Source: CBDDIP01 sp965279405 (lineage in GTDB: Bacteria; Actinomycetota; Acidimicrobiia; Acidimicrobiales; Ilumatobacteraceae). Taken from it: a DNA stretch of 64,000 nucleotides. The stretch is taken from positions 3,472,001-3,536,000 of the forward strand of contig OZ257157.1 of NCBI GenBank assembly GCA_965279405.1, in the 5' to 3' direction. The notes below the pieces were generated by a model. The model saw nothing but the letters and a program-made list of their open reading frames with translations. It made no database searches and was not told where the DNA came from. Both the position numbers and the translations under genes were made by a program. Position 1 is the stretch's first letter. Each line of letters begins with the position of its first letter. Below are positions 46,979-55,295 of the stretch, piece after piece.

Positions 46979-48748
46979 TCAGGCGCGGGTGCTCCGCAGT
47001 CGAGCAGCGAGCTGCTCGACGACATCGGTGAGGGCGACGTCGCTGCGCTCGCCGGAGCGGCGGTCCTTCACCTCGACGAGCCCGTCGGCCAGCCCACGAC
47101 CGACCACCACGATCGTCGGCACGCCCACCAGTTCGGCATCGTTGAACTTCACGCCGGGCGACACGCCGACGCGGTCGTCGAACAGCACGCGCAGCCCGGC
47201 GGCCTCGAGCTCGGCGGCCAGCAGCTCGGCGGCCGGCAGCTGCGGATCGGTGGGCTTGCCGGTGGCCACGAGGTGCACGTCGGCAGGGGCGATCTCGTCA
47301 GGCCAGATGAGGCCCTTCTCGTCGCAGTTGAGCTCGGCGATGGCGGCGACCGCACGCGACACGCCGACCCCGTACGACCCCATCGTGACGACCCGCGTCT
47401 TGCCGTTCTGGTCGAGCACCGTCAGCCCGAGGGCTTCGGCGTACTTGCGACCGAGCTGGAAGATGTGGCCGATCTCGATGCCACGAGCGATCTCCAGCAC
47501 CTCGCCGCAGTTCGGGCAGGCGTCGCCGGCGCGCACCTCGGCGGCCTCGATGGTGCCGTCGGCGACGAAGTCCCGGCCGGCGGTGACGTTGATCGCGTGC
47601 TGGCCGGGGGAGTCCGCGCCGGACACCCACTGCGTGCCGTCGACGATGCGCGGGTCGACCACGAAGCGGATCCCAGCCGGCTTGTCGGCGCCGAGCGCGC
47701 CGGGCCCGATGTAGCCCTTGGCCAACTGCGGGAAGCGGGCGAAGTCGGCCTCGGTGAACGGGGCCAGTTCGGCCGGGGCGAGCTGCGCCTCGAGGCGCTT
47801 CTCGTCGATCTCTCGGTCGCCGGGCACGCCAACGGCCAGTGGCTCGATGGTGCCGTCGGGCTGGCGCACGTTGACGACGATGTTCTTCATCGTGTCGGCC
47901 GCCGTCCACGGCCGATCGGCGCGCTGCAGCGCCGGCGTCGCGTTGAGGTGGTCGACCAACGTCTGGATGGTCGGCGTGTTCGGTGTGTCGACGACCTGCA
48001 TCGCGCCGAGCCCGTCGAACGGCACCGGATCCGGGACCCGCACCCGCACCGCTTCGGTGTTGGCCGCGTAGTCGCACGACGAGCAACGCACGTAGGTGTC
48101 CTCGCCGACCGACATCGGCGCGAGGAACTCCTCGCTGGCCGAGCCGCCCATCGCGCCGGACACGGCCGAGACGATGACGTACGGCAGACCGAGCCGTTCG
48201 AACAGTCGTTGGTACGCGATGCGGTGGGCGTCGTAGCTGGCCTGCAGCCCGGCCTCGTCGATGTCGAAGGAGTAGGAGTCCTTCATCACGAACTCGCGGC
48301 CGCGCAGCAGGCCGGCGCGTGGCCGGGCCTCGTCGCGGTACTTCGTCTGGATCTGGTAGATCACCAGCGGCAGGTCCTTGTAGCTGGCGTACAGGTCCTT
48401 CACCAGGAGGGTGAACATCTCCTCGTGCGTCGGCGCCAGCAGCATGTCGACGCCGCGGCGGTCCTTGAGGCGGAACAGGTTGTCGCCGTAGTCGGCCCAC
48501 CGTCCGGTGGCCTCGTAGGGCTCGCGGGGCAGCAGCGCCGGGAAGTGGACCTCTTGGAAGCCGGCCCGGTCCATCTCCTCGCGCACCGCGCGCTCGACGT
48601 TGCGATACACGATCCAGCCGAGGGGCAGCCACGTGAACCCGCCAGGCGCAGCACGGCGGATGTAGCCGGCGCGCACCATCAGCCGGTGGCTGGCGACCTC
48701 GGCGTCGGCGGGGTCCTCACGCAGGGTACGCAGGAACAACGTCGACAT
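46979..48748 (-). CDS. proS: Prolyl-tRNA synthetase
   Basis: A 589-residue class II synthetase of the bacterial type. Motif 1 region RAGYIRRAAPGGFTWLPLG near residue 30, motif 2 KYRDEARPRAGLLRGREFVMKDSYSFD near 135 (cited in parts), the editing (INS) insertion from about 225-400, with GADKPAGIRFVVDP, and motif 3 GSYGVGVSRAVAAIAE near 440, then the anticodon-binding domain. It charges tRNA-Pro and edits Ala-tRNA. ATG 48748 (MSTLFLRTLRED) agrees with the family start; a GTG at 48757 is possible. It is divergent from the rimP operon. Confidence 0.93.
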   Translation of the reverse strand: MSTLFLRTLREDPADAEVASHRLMVRAGYIRRAAPGGFTWLPLGWIVYRNVERAVREEMDRAGFQEVHFPALLPREPYEATGRWADYGDNLFRLKDRRGVDMLLAPTHEEMFTLLVKDLYASYKDLPLVIYQIQTKYRDEARPRAGLLRGREFVMKDSYSFDIDEAGLQASYDAHRIAYQRLFERLGLPYVIVSAVSGAMGGSASEEFLAPMSVGEDTYVRCSSCDYAANTEAVRVRVPDPVPFDGLGAMQVVDTPNTPTIQTLVDHLNATPALQRADRPWTAADTMKNIVVNVRQPDGTIEPLAVGVPGDREIDEKRLEAQLAPAELAPFTEADFARFPQLAKGYIGPGALGADKPAGIRFVVDPRIVDGTQWVSGADSPGQHAINVTAGRDFVADGTIEAAEVRAGDACPNCGEVLEIARGIEIGHIFQLGRKYAEALGLTVLDQNGKTRVVTMGSYGVGVSRAVAAIAELNCDEKGLIWPDEIAPADVHLVATGKPTDPQLPAAELLAAELEAAGLRVLFDDRVGVSPGVKFNDAELVGVPTIVVVGRGLADGLVEVKDRRSGERSDVALTDVVEQLAARLRSTRA

Positions 48749-48783
48749 CCGGAGCACGGCGGCGAAGGCTACCGGCTCACCGA

Positions 48784-48789
48784 TATACT
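48784..48789 (+). promoter_or_regulatory. Probable -10 element of the rimP-nusA-infB operon
   Basis: TATACT (48784-48789) matches five of six bases of the TATAAT consensus and stands 114 bp upstream of the rimP ATG. No clear -35 is seen 17 bp upstream. A TATATC hexamer on the minus strand at the same place (48787-48782) could act for proS, so this may be a divergent promoter. Confidence 0.45.
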
Positions 48790-48817
48790 CGTCCGGTCCT
48801 TTGCAGTTCCGTGAACC

Positions 48818-48849
48818 GAAGGCGTGGGCTCGCCAGGGTCCACGCCTTC
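48818..48849 (+). promoter_or_regulatory. Leader hairpin of the rimP operon
   Basis: GAAGGCGTGG (48818-48827) and CCACGCCTTC (48840-48849) form a perfect 10-bp stem with a 12-base loop in the leader of the rimP operon, followed by TTCAATG. Leader hairpins before rimP are common in bacteria (a known leader motif). This one may be a terminator/antiterminator or an RNA-binding site for autoregulation by an operon product such as NusA. Confidence 0.5.
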
Positions 48850-48902
48850 TTCAATGAAAGGGCTCCAGTTCGACCCAACGAGAGGCAGTGAGCGAGGTGA
48901 CG

Positions 48903-49532
48903 ATGATGACCACAGAACCGAACCAGACGGCAGCGGAAGCCCTGCAGACCCGCACCGACAACGCCACGCTCAAGCGGGTGCACGCGATGGTCGCGCCGAT
49001 CATCGCCGACCTGCAGCTCGACCTCTACGACCTGGAGTTCCGCGGCGGCACGCTGCGCGTCACGATCGACACGGCGCCCGGCTCGCCCGGCGGCGTCGAC
49101 CTCGAGCAGATCGCGCTCGCCACCCGCCTCATCTCCCGTGAGCTCGACCACACCGATCCGGTGCCCGGCCACTACACGCTCGAGGTCACCAGCCCCGGCC
49201 TCGAGCGCAGCCTGCGGACGCCCACCCACTTCCAGCGCGAGCTGGGCAAGGTGGTCGCCATCCGACTGCGCGACGTCGTTGCCGGGCAACGCCGCATCCA
49301 GGGCGAGCTCGTCGCCGCCACCGAGCGCGACGTCACCCTGCGCATCGACGGGCCCGACGGCCCGGCGGAGCGCACCGTCAACCACTCCCAGATCGACCGG
49401 GCGAAGACCGTGTTCGAGTGGGGTCCCACTCCCAAGCCGGGCAGCGCGCCCAAGGCCAAGAAGCCATCACGGCAGCCGACGAAGCGCGCCGAGCCCACGA
49501 CCACGCAACCTGCATCTGCAGAGGAGGCCTGA
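48903..49532 (+). CDS. rimP: Ribosome maturation factor RimP
   Basis: A 209-residue RimP. The N-terminal domain has VHAMVAPIIADLQLDLYDLEFRGGTLRVTIDTAPGSPGGVDLEQIALATRLISREL (cited in parts), then GHYTLEVTSPGLERSLRTPTHFQRELGKVVAIRL with the LEVSSPGLDRPL-like signature. A 45-residue Lys/Pro/Ala tail follows (KPGSAPKAKKPSRQPTKR). It assists 30S assembly. The ATG at 48903 has GAGG five bases upstream; GTG 48888 or 48897 are alternatives. It overlaps nusA by one base (TGATG). Confidence 0.9.
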   Translation: MMTTEPNQTAAEALQTRTDNATLKRVHAMVAPIIADLQLDLYDLEFRGGTLRVTIDTAPGSPGGVDLEQIALATRLISRELDHTDPVPGHYTLEVTSPGLERSLRTPTHFQRELGKVVAIRLRDVVAGQRRIQGELVAATERDVTLRIDGPDGPAERTVNHSQIDRAKTVFEWGPTPKPGSAPKAKKPSRQPTKRAEPTTTQPASAEEA

Positions 49533-50767
49533 TGAGCAGTCTCGACATGTCCGAAGCCGTTCGCATGTTGGCGAACGAGAAGAACATCTCCGTCGACACG
49601 CTCCTGCACGTCCTCGTCGACGCCTTGGCGACGGCGTACAAGCGGCGCCCCGGTGCCGCCGACGAAGTGGTCGTCGAGGTCAACCCCGACACCCTCGAGT
49701 TCACCTTCACCGCGTACGACGTGGACGAGGACGGCCTCTGGGTCAACGAGCGCGACGACACCCCGCGCAAGGAGGAGATGGGCCGCATCGCCGCCCAGAC
49801 CTTCCGCCAGGTGATGAGCCAGCGCATCCGCGAGGCCGAGCGCGACCGCAAGTTCGAGGAGTACGCCAACCGCGAGGGCGACATCGTCACCGGCATCATC
49901 CAGCAGACCGACCAGCGCTACACGCTGCTCGACCTCGGTCGCGTGGAGAGCCTGCTGCCGCAGGCCGAGCAGGTGCCCTTCGAGCGCCCGCAGCCGGGCG
50001 ATCGCGTGAAGGCCTACATCGTCGAGGTGCGCAAGACCGCCAAGGGTCCGCAGATCGTCGTCAGCCGCACCCACCCGGGTCTGATCAAGCGCCTGTTCGA
50101 GCTCGAGGTGCCCGAGATCGCCGACGGCATCGTCGAGATCAAGGCCTGTGCTCGCGAGCCAGGGCACCGCACGAAGATCGCCGTGTGGAGCAACGACCAC
50201 AACGTCGACCCCGTCGGCGCCTGCGTCGGCGCTCGCGGCGGCCGCGTCCGCATGGTCGTCAACGAGCTGCGCGGCGAGAAGATCGACATCGTCCCCTTCA
50301 GCGAGGACCTGGCCGACTTCGTCGCCAAGGCGCTGTCGCCGGCAAAGGTCAAGGAGGTCATCATCTCCGAGGACCTCACCCAGGCCGACGTCATCGTGCC
50401 CGACCACCAGCTCAGCCTGGCCATCGGCAAGGAAGGCCAGAACGCTCGCCTCGCCGCTCGCCTCACCGGTGTGCGCATCGACATCCGTGGCGAGACCCAG
50501 CACATGGAAGGCCCCGAGGACGACCTCGAGGGCGACTACGAAGAAGGCGAGTGGGTCTCCAACGCCGAGACCGGTGAGATGGAGTGGCACGCCGCCGACG
50601 GCACCGTGCTCACCCAGAACGAGTGGAACGAGCAGGCAGCTGCAGCATCCGAGGCGCCGGCCCCGGAAGCAGCACCTGACGCAGCAGCAGCTGAGACAGC
50701 AGCTGCAACGGAAGCGGCGCCCGTCGAGGGTGCCGTGGCTGAAGAGGCGGGTGACGGCAACGACTGA
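49532..50767 (+). CDS. nusA: Transcription termination/antitermination factor NusA
   Basis: A 411-residue NusA. The N-terminal RNA-polymerase-binding domain ends near residue 125 (EEYANREGDIVTGIIQQTDQRYTLLDLG is the start of S1). S1 follows, then two KH domains with VGARGGRVRMVVNELRGEKIDIV (cited in part) and IGKEGQNARLAARLTGVRIDI. An acidic Ala/Glu-rich tail of about 70 residues (from GPEDDLEGDYEEGEW) is the actinobacterial C-terminus. It binds RNA polymerase and nascent RNA in pausing, termination and antitermination. The ATG at 49532 has GAGGAGG upstream and overlaps the rimP stop by one base. Confidence 0.93.
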   Translation: MSSLDMSEAVRMLANEKNISVDTLLHVLVDALATAYKRRPGAADEVVVEVNPDTLEFTFTAYDVDEDGLWVNERDDTPRKEEMGRIAAQTFRQVMSQRIREAERDRKFEEYANREGDIVTGIIQQTDQRYTLLDLGRVESLLPQAEQVPFERPQPGDRVKAYIVEVRKTAKGPQIVVSRTHPGLIKRLFELEVPEIADGIVEIKACAREPGHRTKIAVWSNDHNVDPVGACVGARGGRVRMVVNELRGEKIDIVPFSEDLADFVAKALSPAKVKEVIISEDLTQADVIVPDHQLSLAIGKEGQNARLAARLTGVRIDIRGETQHMEGPEDDLEGDYEEGEWVSNAETGEMEWHAADGTVLTQNEWNEQAAAASEAPAPEAAPDAAAAETAAATEAAPVEGAVAEEAGDGND

Positions 50768-51083
50768 TCGATCGAACTCGCCCGTTCGCACCTGCATCGG
50801 GTGCCGGCGCAGCGCACCATCCGTCGAGATGGTCCGCTGCACCAGCACCTCCGATGGTGTGTCGGTGCAACGTGCTGCGCCAGGCCGTGGAGCCTGGGTG
50901 TGCAGTGCCAGCTGCTTCCAGACGGCGCTCGGCAAGCGAGCGTTCGCCAAAGCGTGGAAGCGTCAGGTCGACGATGCCGAGCTGGCAGCGTTGCAGATCG
51001 CATTCGAAGCCGTTAACTCCAACATGAAAGACTTACCAGCCGCCGGGGGACGCCCCGGCCGGCCGGTGCCAACGAAAGGCTGA
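50751..51083 (+). CDS. ylxR: YlxR-family RNA-binding protein (DUF448)
   Basis: A 110-residue protein with the YlxR motif RTCIGCRRSAPSVEMVR near residues 12-28, GRGAWVCSASCFQTALGKRAFAKAW (cited in parts), and a helical C-terminus. It normally sits between nusA and infB, as here. It binds RNA, and in Bacillus it is reported to affect RNase P activity. Start is GTG at 50751 (17-nt overlap with nusA), preceded by GAGG. There is no evidence of a fused L7Ae-like protein. Gene order and motif make the call firm. Confidence 0.85.
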   Translation: MTATTDRSNSPVRTCIGCRRSAPSVEMVRCTSTSDGVSVQRAAPGRGAWVCSASCFQTALGKRAFAKAWKRQVDDAELAALQIAFEAVNSNMKDLPAAGGRPGRPVPTKG

Positions 51084-51090
51084 TCGGGTT

Positions 51091-54000
51091 TTGCCGAAGA
51101 ACATGCGCGTGCACGAGCTCGCTAAAGAGCTCGGAATGACGAATGGTGAGATGATGACCCTCGCCGAGGGGATGGGCGTGGGAGTGAAGAGTCACTCCTC
51201 CACGCTGATCGAGGCGCAGGCCGATCGTCTTCGTCGTCGCGCCGAGCGTGACGGGCTCACTCGCGCCGAGCAACCGGAGGAGCCGAAGCCCGTCAAGAAG
51301 GGCGGCGCGGCCAAGAAGGCCGGCGCCAAGCCGGCCGATCCGGCACCCGCCGAGTCCAAGTCCGCCGCGACGGAGGTTGCCGAGACGGCACCGACCCCCG
51401 CCACCGCCGACGCCCCCAAGCCGGTCGAGGCGAAGCCGGCCGACGTCACCCCGGCACCTGTGGCCGCCGAGGCCCCGGTCGCTCCGGCGCCTATTGCGTC
51501 CGTCGCTGCCCCGGCACCGACCGTCGCGGCTCCGGCACCGGCAGCACCTGCGCCGGCTCCGGCACCGGTCGAGGCGCCCGCCGCCGTTGCACCCGCACCG
51601 GCACCGCGCGTCGAGACGCCCGCACCCGTGGCCGAACCCGTCACGCAGGCGCCCGCCGCTCGCGTCGAGGCACCCGCCCCCGCTCCGGCGGCCGAATCCG
51701 CCGCACCTGCCGTGGACGCGCCGACAACCGACGAGCCACGGCGGATCACCAGCAGCCGCCCGTCGCCCGACGCGCCGCGCGCTGCGGCCGCACCGCCGCC
51801 GCCCGCCGCTGCGCCTCCTCGTCCGGCCGCTCAGCCGCCGGCTCGTCCGGCCGCCGCATCCGGCCCGCGCCCGTCGGCGCCGCCCTCGCGCCCGGCGCCC
51901 GGCGCCCCGCCGGCAGGCCGTCCGGTCTCGTCGAGCGGTCGTCCGATCCCGCCGCCCCCCGCAGGTCGGCCGGTGTCGTCGAGCGGTCGTCCGATCCCGC
52001 CGCCGCCCGGCAGCGCCCGCCCGCAGGGTCGCCCCGGTGGCCCCGGCACGGGCCCGCGCACAGGCGGCTTCACCGCTCGTCCGGGCGGTCCCGGTGGTCC
52101 CGGCCGTCCGGCCGGTGGTCCCGGTGGCCCGCGCCCGGGTGGCTTCGGTGGCCCGCGTCCCGGTGGTCCTGGCGGCGCACGTCCGGGTGGCTTCGGTGGC
52201 CCGCGTCCCGGTGGTGGCCCTGGCGGCGGCCCCGGTGGTGGTGGCGGCCCCGGTGGCGGCGGTCCGCGCCCCGGTGGTGGTGGTCCGCGACCGAACGGTC
52301 AGCGCCGCGCCCCGCGCAAGAAGAGCCGTGCACGTCGCCGTCGTGACTTCGAGGAGATGCAGCCTGGCTACAACTCCAACTACACGGCCAGCAACGCCCC
52401 GGTCCCCGAGGGCACGATCATCGTCGAGCGTGGCGTGTCGGCGCAGGAGTTCGCTCCGAAGCTGAACCGCAGCGCCGCCGACGTCATCCGCTTCCTGCTG
52501 CAGAACGGCGAGATGGTCACCGCCACGATGACCCTCACCGACGAGCAGATGGAGCTGTTCGCGCTGGAGATCGGTGCCGATCTCCTGCTCGTCGAGCCCG
52601 GTCAGCAAGAGGAGCTCGAGCTCCAGGCGCTGTTCGACGACAGCGACGACGAGGACGAGACACTGCAGGTGCCGCGTGCACCCGTCATCACCGTGATGGG
52701 CCACGTCGACCACGGCAAGACGACGCTGCTCGACCGCATCCGCCACGCCAACGTGGTGGCCGGCGAGGCCGGTGGCATCACCCAGCACATCGGTGCGTAC
52801 AAGGTGGACACGCCCAACGGCAGCGTCACCTTCATCGACACCCCGGGCCACGCCGCGTTCACCAAGATGCGCCAGCGTGGTGCGCAGGTCACCGACATCG
52901 TCGTGCTCGTCGTCGCCGCCGACGACGGCGTGATGCCGCAGACCATCGAGGCGATCAACCACGCCAAGGCGGCCGAGGTGCCGATCGTCGTGGCGATCAA
53001 CAAGATCGACAAGGAGAACGCCGACGTGCAGCGAGTGCTGTCGGAGCTCTCCGAGCACGAGCTCGTCGCCGAGTCGTGGGGTGGCGACACGATCATGGTC
53101 GAGATGTCGGCGCAGCAGAACCTGGGCGTCGACGACCTGCTGCAGCAGCTGGTGGTCGTGGCCGAGCTCGAAGAGCTCACCGCCAACCCCACCGGTCGCG
53201 CCAAGGGCATCGTCATCGAGGCCAACCTCGACACCGGTCGTGGCCCCGTCGCCACGATCCTCGTCGACAAGGGCCTGCTGAAGGTCGGCGATCCGATCGT
53301 CGCCGGTGGTTCGTGGGGTCGAGTCCGAGCGATGATCGACGACCAGGGTCGCCAGATCAAAGAAGCCGGTCCGTCCACACCCGTGCAGGTGCTCGGGTTG
53401 CAGAGCGTCCCCAACGCCGGAGACGAGTTCCGTTCATCGGACACGGAGAAGACGGCCAAGACCGTCGCCGAGGCACGCGAGCAGCGTCAGAAGCTGAAGG
53501 CCCAGCGCGGCGACGCCCGCGTGCAGAAGGGCGTCAAGCTCGAGGACGTCTTCAGCCAGATCCAGGCCGGCGAGATCGCCACCTTGAACCTGGTCCTCAA
53601 GGCCGACGTGCAGGGCTCGCTGGAAGCGGTCACCGAGTCGCTGCGGCGCCTCGAGCGCGACGACGTCAAGCTGGCGTTCGTGCACCGCGCCGTGGGTGGC
53701 ATCTCGGAGAACGACATCAACATCGCCGCCATCTCCAACGCCACGCTCATCGGCTTCAACGTCCGTCCGGATCGCAAGGCTCGTGAGATGGCCGACGCCG
53801 AAGGTGTGGAGATCCGCACCTACGAGATCATCTACAAGCTGCTCGAGGACATCGAGCGGGCGATGGTCGGCATGCTCGCCCCCGAGTTCGAGGAAGTGGT
53901 CACCGGCGAAGCCGAGGTCCGCGAGATCTTCCGAGTGCCCCGCATCGGCGCCATCGCCGGTTGCCTCGTGCGCTCGGGTCAGATCACCCGCGGGTCGAAG

Positions 54001-54186
54001 GTCCGCTTCCTGCGCGACGGCACGATCATCTGGAAGGGCTCGATCACATCGCTGCGGCGCTTCAAGGATGACGCTCGTGAGGTCCGCGAGGGCTTCGAGT
54101 GCGGCATCGGCCTCTCCGACTTCCAGGACCTCAAGCCTGGCGACCTCATCGAGACCTTCGAAGAGCGCGAGATCGCACGCGTCTGA
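51091..54186 (+). CDS. infB: Translation initiation factor IF-2
   Basis: A 1031-residue IF-2. An N-terminal IF2-N module (VHELAKELGMTNGEMMTLAEGMGVGVKSHSST, in parts, residues 6-37) is followed by an extremely long Pro/Ala- then Gly/Pro/Arg-rich linker (about residues 75-420), a second IF2-N module (APKLNRSAADVIRFLLQNGE near 452), then the G domain with GHVDHGKTT near 537, DTPGHAAF and NKIDKEN, followed by domains II-IV. It binds fMet-tRNA and directs subunit joining. The start is TTG at 51091, because LPKNMRVHELAKELG agrees with the common MPKKIRVHELAKELG start. Escherichia coli IF-2 is 890 residues, so the linker is longer. Confidence 0.93.
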   Translation: MPKNMRVHELAKELGMTNGEMMTLAEGMGVGVKSHSSTLIEAQADRLRRRAERDGLTRAEQPEEPKPVKKGGAAKKAGAKPADPAPAESKSAATEVAETAPTPATADAPKPVEAKPADVTPAPVAAEAPVAPAPIASVAAPAPTVAAPAPAAPAPAPAPVEAPAAVAPAPAPRVETPAPVAEPVTQAPAARVEAPAPAPAAESAAPAVDAPTTDEPRRITSSRPSPDAPRAAAAPPPPAAAPPRPAAQPPARPAAASGPRPSAPPSRPAPGAPPAGRPVSSSGRPIPPPPAGRPVSSSGRPIPPPPGSARPQGRPGGPGTGPRTGGFTARPGGPGGPGRPAGGPGGPRPGGFGGPRPGGPGGARPGGFGGPRPGGGPGGGPGGGGGPGGGGPRPGGGGPRPNGQRRAPRKKSRARRRRDFEEMQPGYNSNYTASNAPVPEGTIIVERGVSAQEFAPKLNRSAADVIRFLLQNGEMVTATMTLTDEQMELFALEIGADLLLVEPGQQEELELQALFDDSDDEDETLQVPRAPVITVMGHVDHGKTTLLDRIRHANVVAGEAGGITQHIGAYKVDTPNGSVTFIDTPGHAAFTKMRQRGAQVTDIVVLVVAADDGVMPQTIEAINHAKAAEVPIVVAINKIDKENADVQRVLSELSEHELVAESWGGDTIMVEMSAQQNLGVDDLLQQLVVVAELEELTANPTGRAKGIVIEANLDTGRGPVATILVDKGLLKVGDPIVAGGSWGRVRAMIDDQGRQIKEAGPSTPVQVLGLQSVPNAGDEFRSSDTEKTAKTVAEAREQRQKLKAQRGDARVQKGVKLEDVFSQIQAGEIATLNLVLKADVQGSLEAVTESLRRLERDDVKLAFVHRAVGGISENDINIAAISNATLIGFNVRPDRKAREMADAEGVEIRTYEIIYKLLEDIERAMVGMLAPEFEEVVTGEAEVREIFRVPRIGAIAGCLVRSGQITRGSKVRFLRDGTIIWKGSITSLRRFKDDAREVREGFECGIGLSDFQDLKPGDLIETFEEREIARV
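51916..52011 (+). repeat. Tandem 48-bp duplication in the infB linker
   Basis: Units 51916-51963 and 51964-52011 encode GRPVSSSGRPIPPPPA and GRPVSSSGRPIPPPPG. They are flanked by a long run (to about 52300) of GGPRPGGFGGPRPGG-like repeats. This is a slippage-prone low-complexity region. Confidence 0.85.
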
Positions 54187-54824
54187 TGGCCGACCTCGAG
54201 TTCTTCTGGGACGCGGTGTGCCCGTTCGCGTGGGTCACCAGTCGCTGGGTCACCGAGGTCCAAGCACTTCGCCACTACGAAGTCGAGTGGCGGTTCATCT
54301 CGTTGAAGATGATCAACGAGCAACGAACCGAGGAGTGGTACACGCCGCAGTACCGGGCCGGCCACATGGCCGGCCTGTACGCGCACCGCGTCGCCGACGA
54401 GGTGCGCCTGCAGCACGGCAACGACGGCGTCGGTGCGCTCTACACGGCGCTCGGCACGGCGATCCACAACGGCAAGCAGCGCGGTGCGCTGGCCGGCGAC
54501 CCGGTGCCGTTCCTGGAGACGGCGCTCACCGAAGCCGGGCTGCCGGTGTCGTTGGCGGCTGCAGCGCACGACGAGTCGCACGACGCCCACATCCACGCCG
54601 ACACCGAGCTGGCGTTCAGCCGGACCGGCCGCGACGTCGGCACCCCGATCCTCACGTTCCGCCCCGGTGCGCCCGACGAGGGCAGCTACTTCGGTCCGGT
54701 GATCTCCACCATCCCGCGCGGCGAGGATGCACTGCGGCTGTGGGACGCCGTCGAGGTGCTCGCCACCACCAGCGGGATGGCCGAACTGAAGCGCTCCAAC
54801 CGGGCGCCCCTGAACTTCGACTGA
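54186..54824 (+). CDS. Rv2466c-like DsbA-family protein (mycothiol-dependent nitroreductase type) with altered active site
   Basis: A 212-residue DsbA-like thioredoxin-fold protein. The N-terminal FFWDAVCPFAWVTSRWVTEV corresponds to the FWFDPLCPWCWITSRW of Mycobacterium tuberculosis Rv2466c. Other shared parts are SLKMINEQR, LYTALGTAIHNGKQ, TELAFSRTGRDVGTPILTF and YFGPVISTIPRGEDALRLWDAV. The second active-site Cys (CPWC) is Ala here (CPFA), leaving one thiol. Rv2466c reduces substrates with mycothiol; a single-Cys form could still form a mixed disulfide. It is inserted between infB and rbfA, overlapping infB by one base (TGATG). Confidence 0.82.
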   Translation: MADLEFFWDAVCPFAWVTSRWVTEVQALRHYEVEWRFISLKMINEQRTEEWYTPQYRAGHMAGLYAHRVADEVRLQHGNDGVGALYTALGTAIHNGKQRGALAGDPVPFLETALTEAGLPVSLAAAAHDESHDAHIHADTELAFSRTGRDVGTPILTFRPGAPDEGSYFGPVISTIPRGEDALRLWDAVEVLATTSGMAELKRSNRAPLNFD

Positions 54825-54830
54825 GCCACC

Positions 54831-55295
54831 ATGAGCCGCCCCCGCCGTCCTGCCAGCACGTCCACCCACCGCTACCCGCGCACCGCCCGACTGAACGAGT
54901 CGTTGCGCGAGGTCATCGCCGACGAGCTGGTGCGCATCGATGACGAGCGGCTGTCGCTCGTCACCATCACCGCCATCGACGTCGACTCGGAGATGAACCG
55001 GGCCATCGTGTTCTTCGACTCGCTGGTCGGCGAGGACGGCGACGCGCTGATCCTGGCCGCCTTCGGCGAGCATCGCATCCGCCTCCAGGGCGCGATCGGC
55101 AAGCAGGTGCGGGCCAAGAAGACGCCGATCCTGCAGTTCAAGCCGGACGAGGTCATCCGCGCTGCCGAGCGCATCGAGCGCATCCTCCACCAGGACGGCA
55201 CGATGCCGGCACGTCCCGAGCCGGAAACCGATCCCGATCTCGAAGCCGAGGACGAGTCGTACGAGCCGAACCCTGAGCTGGATGGCACGTCGTAG
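54831..55295 (+). CDS. rbfA: Ribosome-binding factor A
   Basis: A 154-residue RbfA. TARLNESLREVIADELVRIDDERLSLVTITAIDVDSEMNRAIVFF (in parts) forms the KH-like core, and RIRLQGAIGKQVRAKKTPILQFKPDEVI (in parts) the second half, followed by an acidic tail (ETDPDLEAEDESYEPNPELDG). It binds the 30S subunit during late maturation of 16S rRNA. Its place between infB and truB is the classical order, apart from the Rv2466c-like insertion. The ATG at 54831 follows a 6-bp gap; its stop overlaps truB by 14 nt. Confidence 0.92.
   Translation: MSRPRRPASTSTHRYPRTARLNESLREVIADELVRIDDERLSLVTITAIDVDSEMNRAIVFFDSLVGEDGDALILAAFGEHRIRLQGAIGKQVRAKKTPILQFKPDEVIRAAERIERILHQDGTMPARPEPETDPDLEAEDESYEPNPELDGTS

Noticed and set aside
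46235..48814. An 859-codon open frame antisense to proS and the MaoC gene
   Set aside because: Composition dominated by Arg, Gly, Val, His and Asp without motifs; typical antisense frame in high-GC DNA. Both strands cannot be real over the clear ProRS and hydratase sequences.
51013..53058. A 681-codon open frame antisense to infB
   Set aside because: Arg/Gly/Thr-rich low complexity with no recognisable domain, mirror of the GC-rich repeats of the IF-2 linker; a shadow frame.
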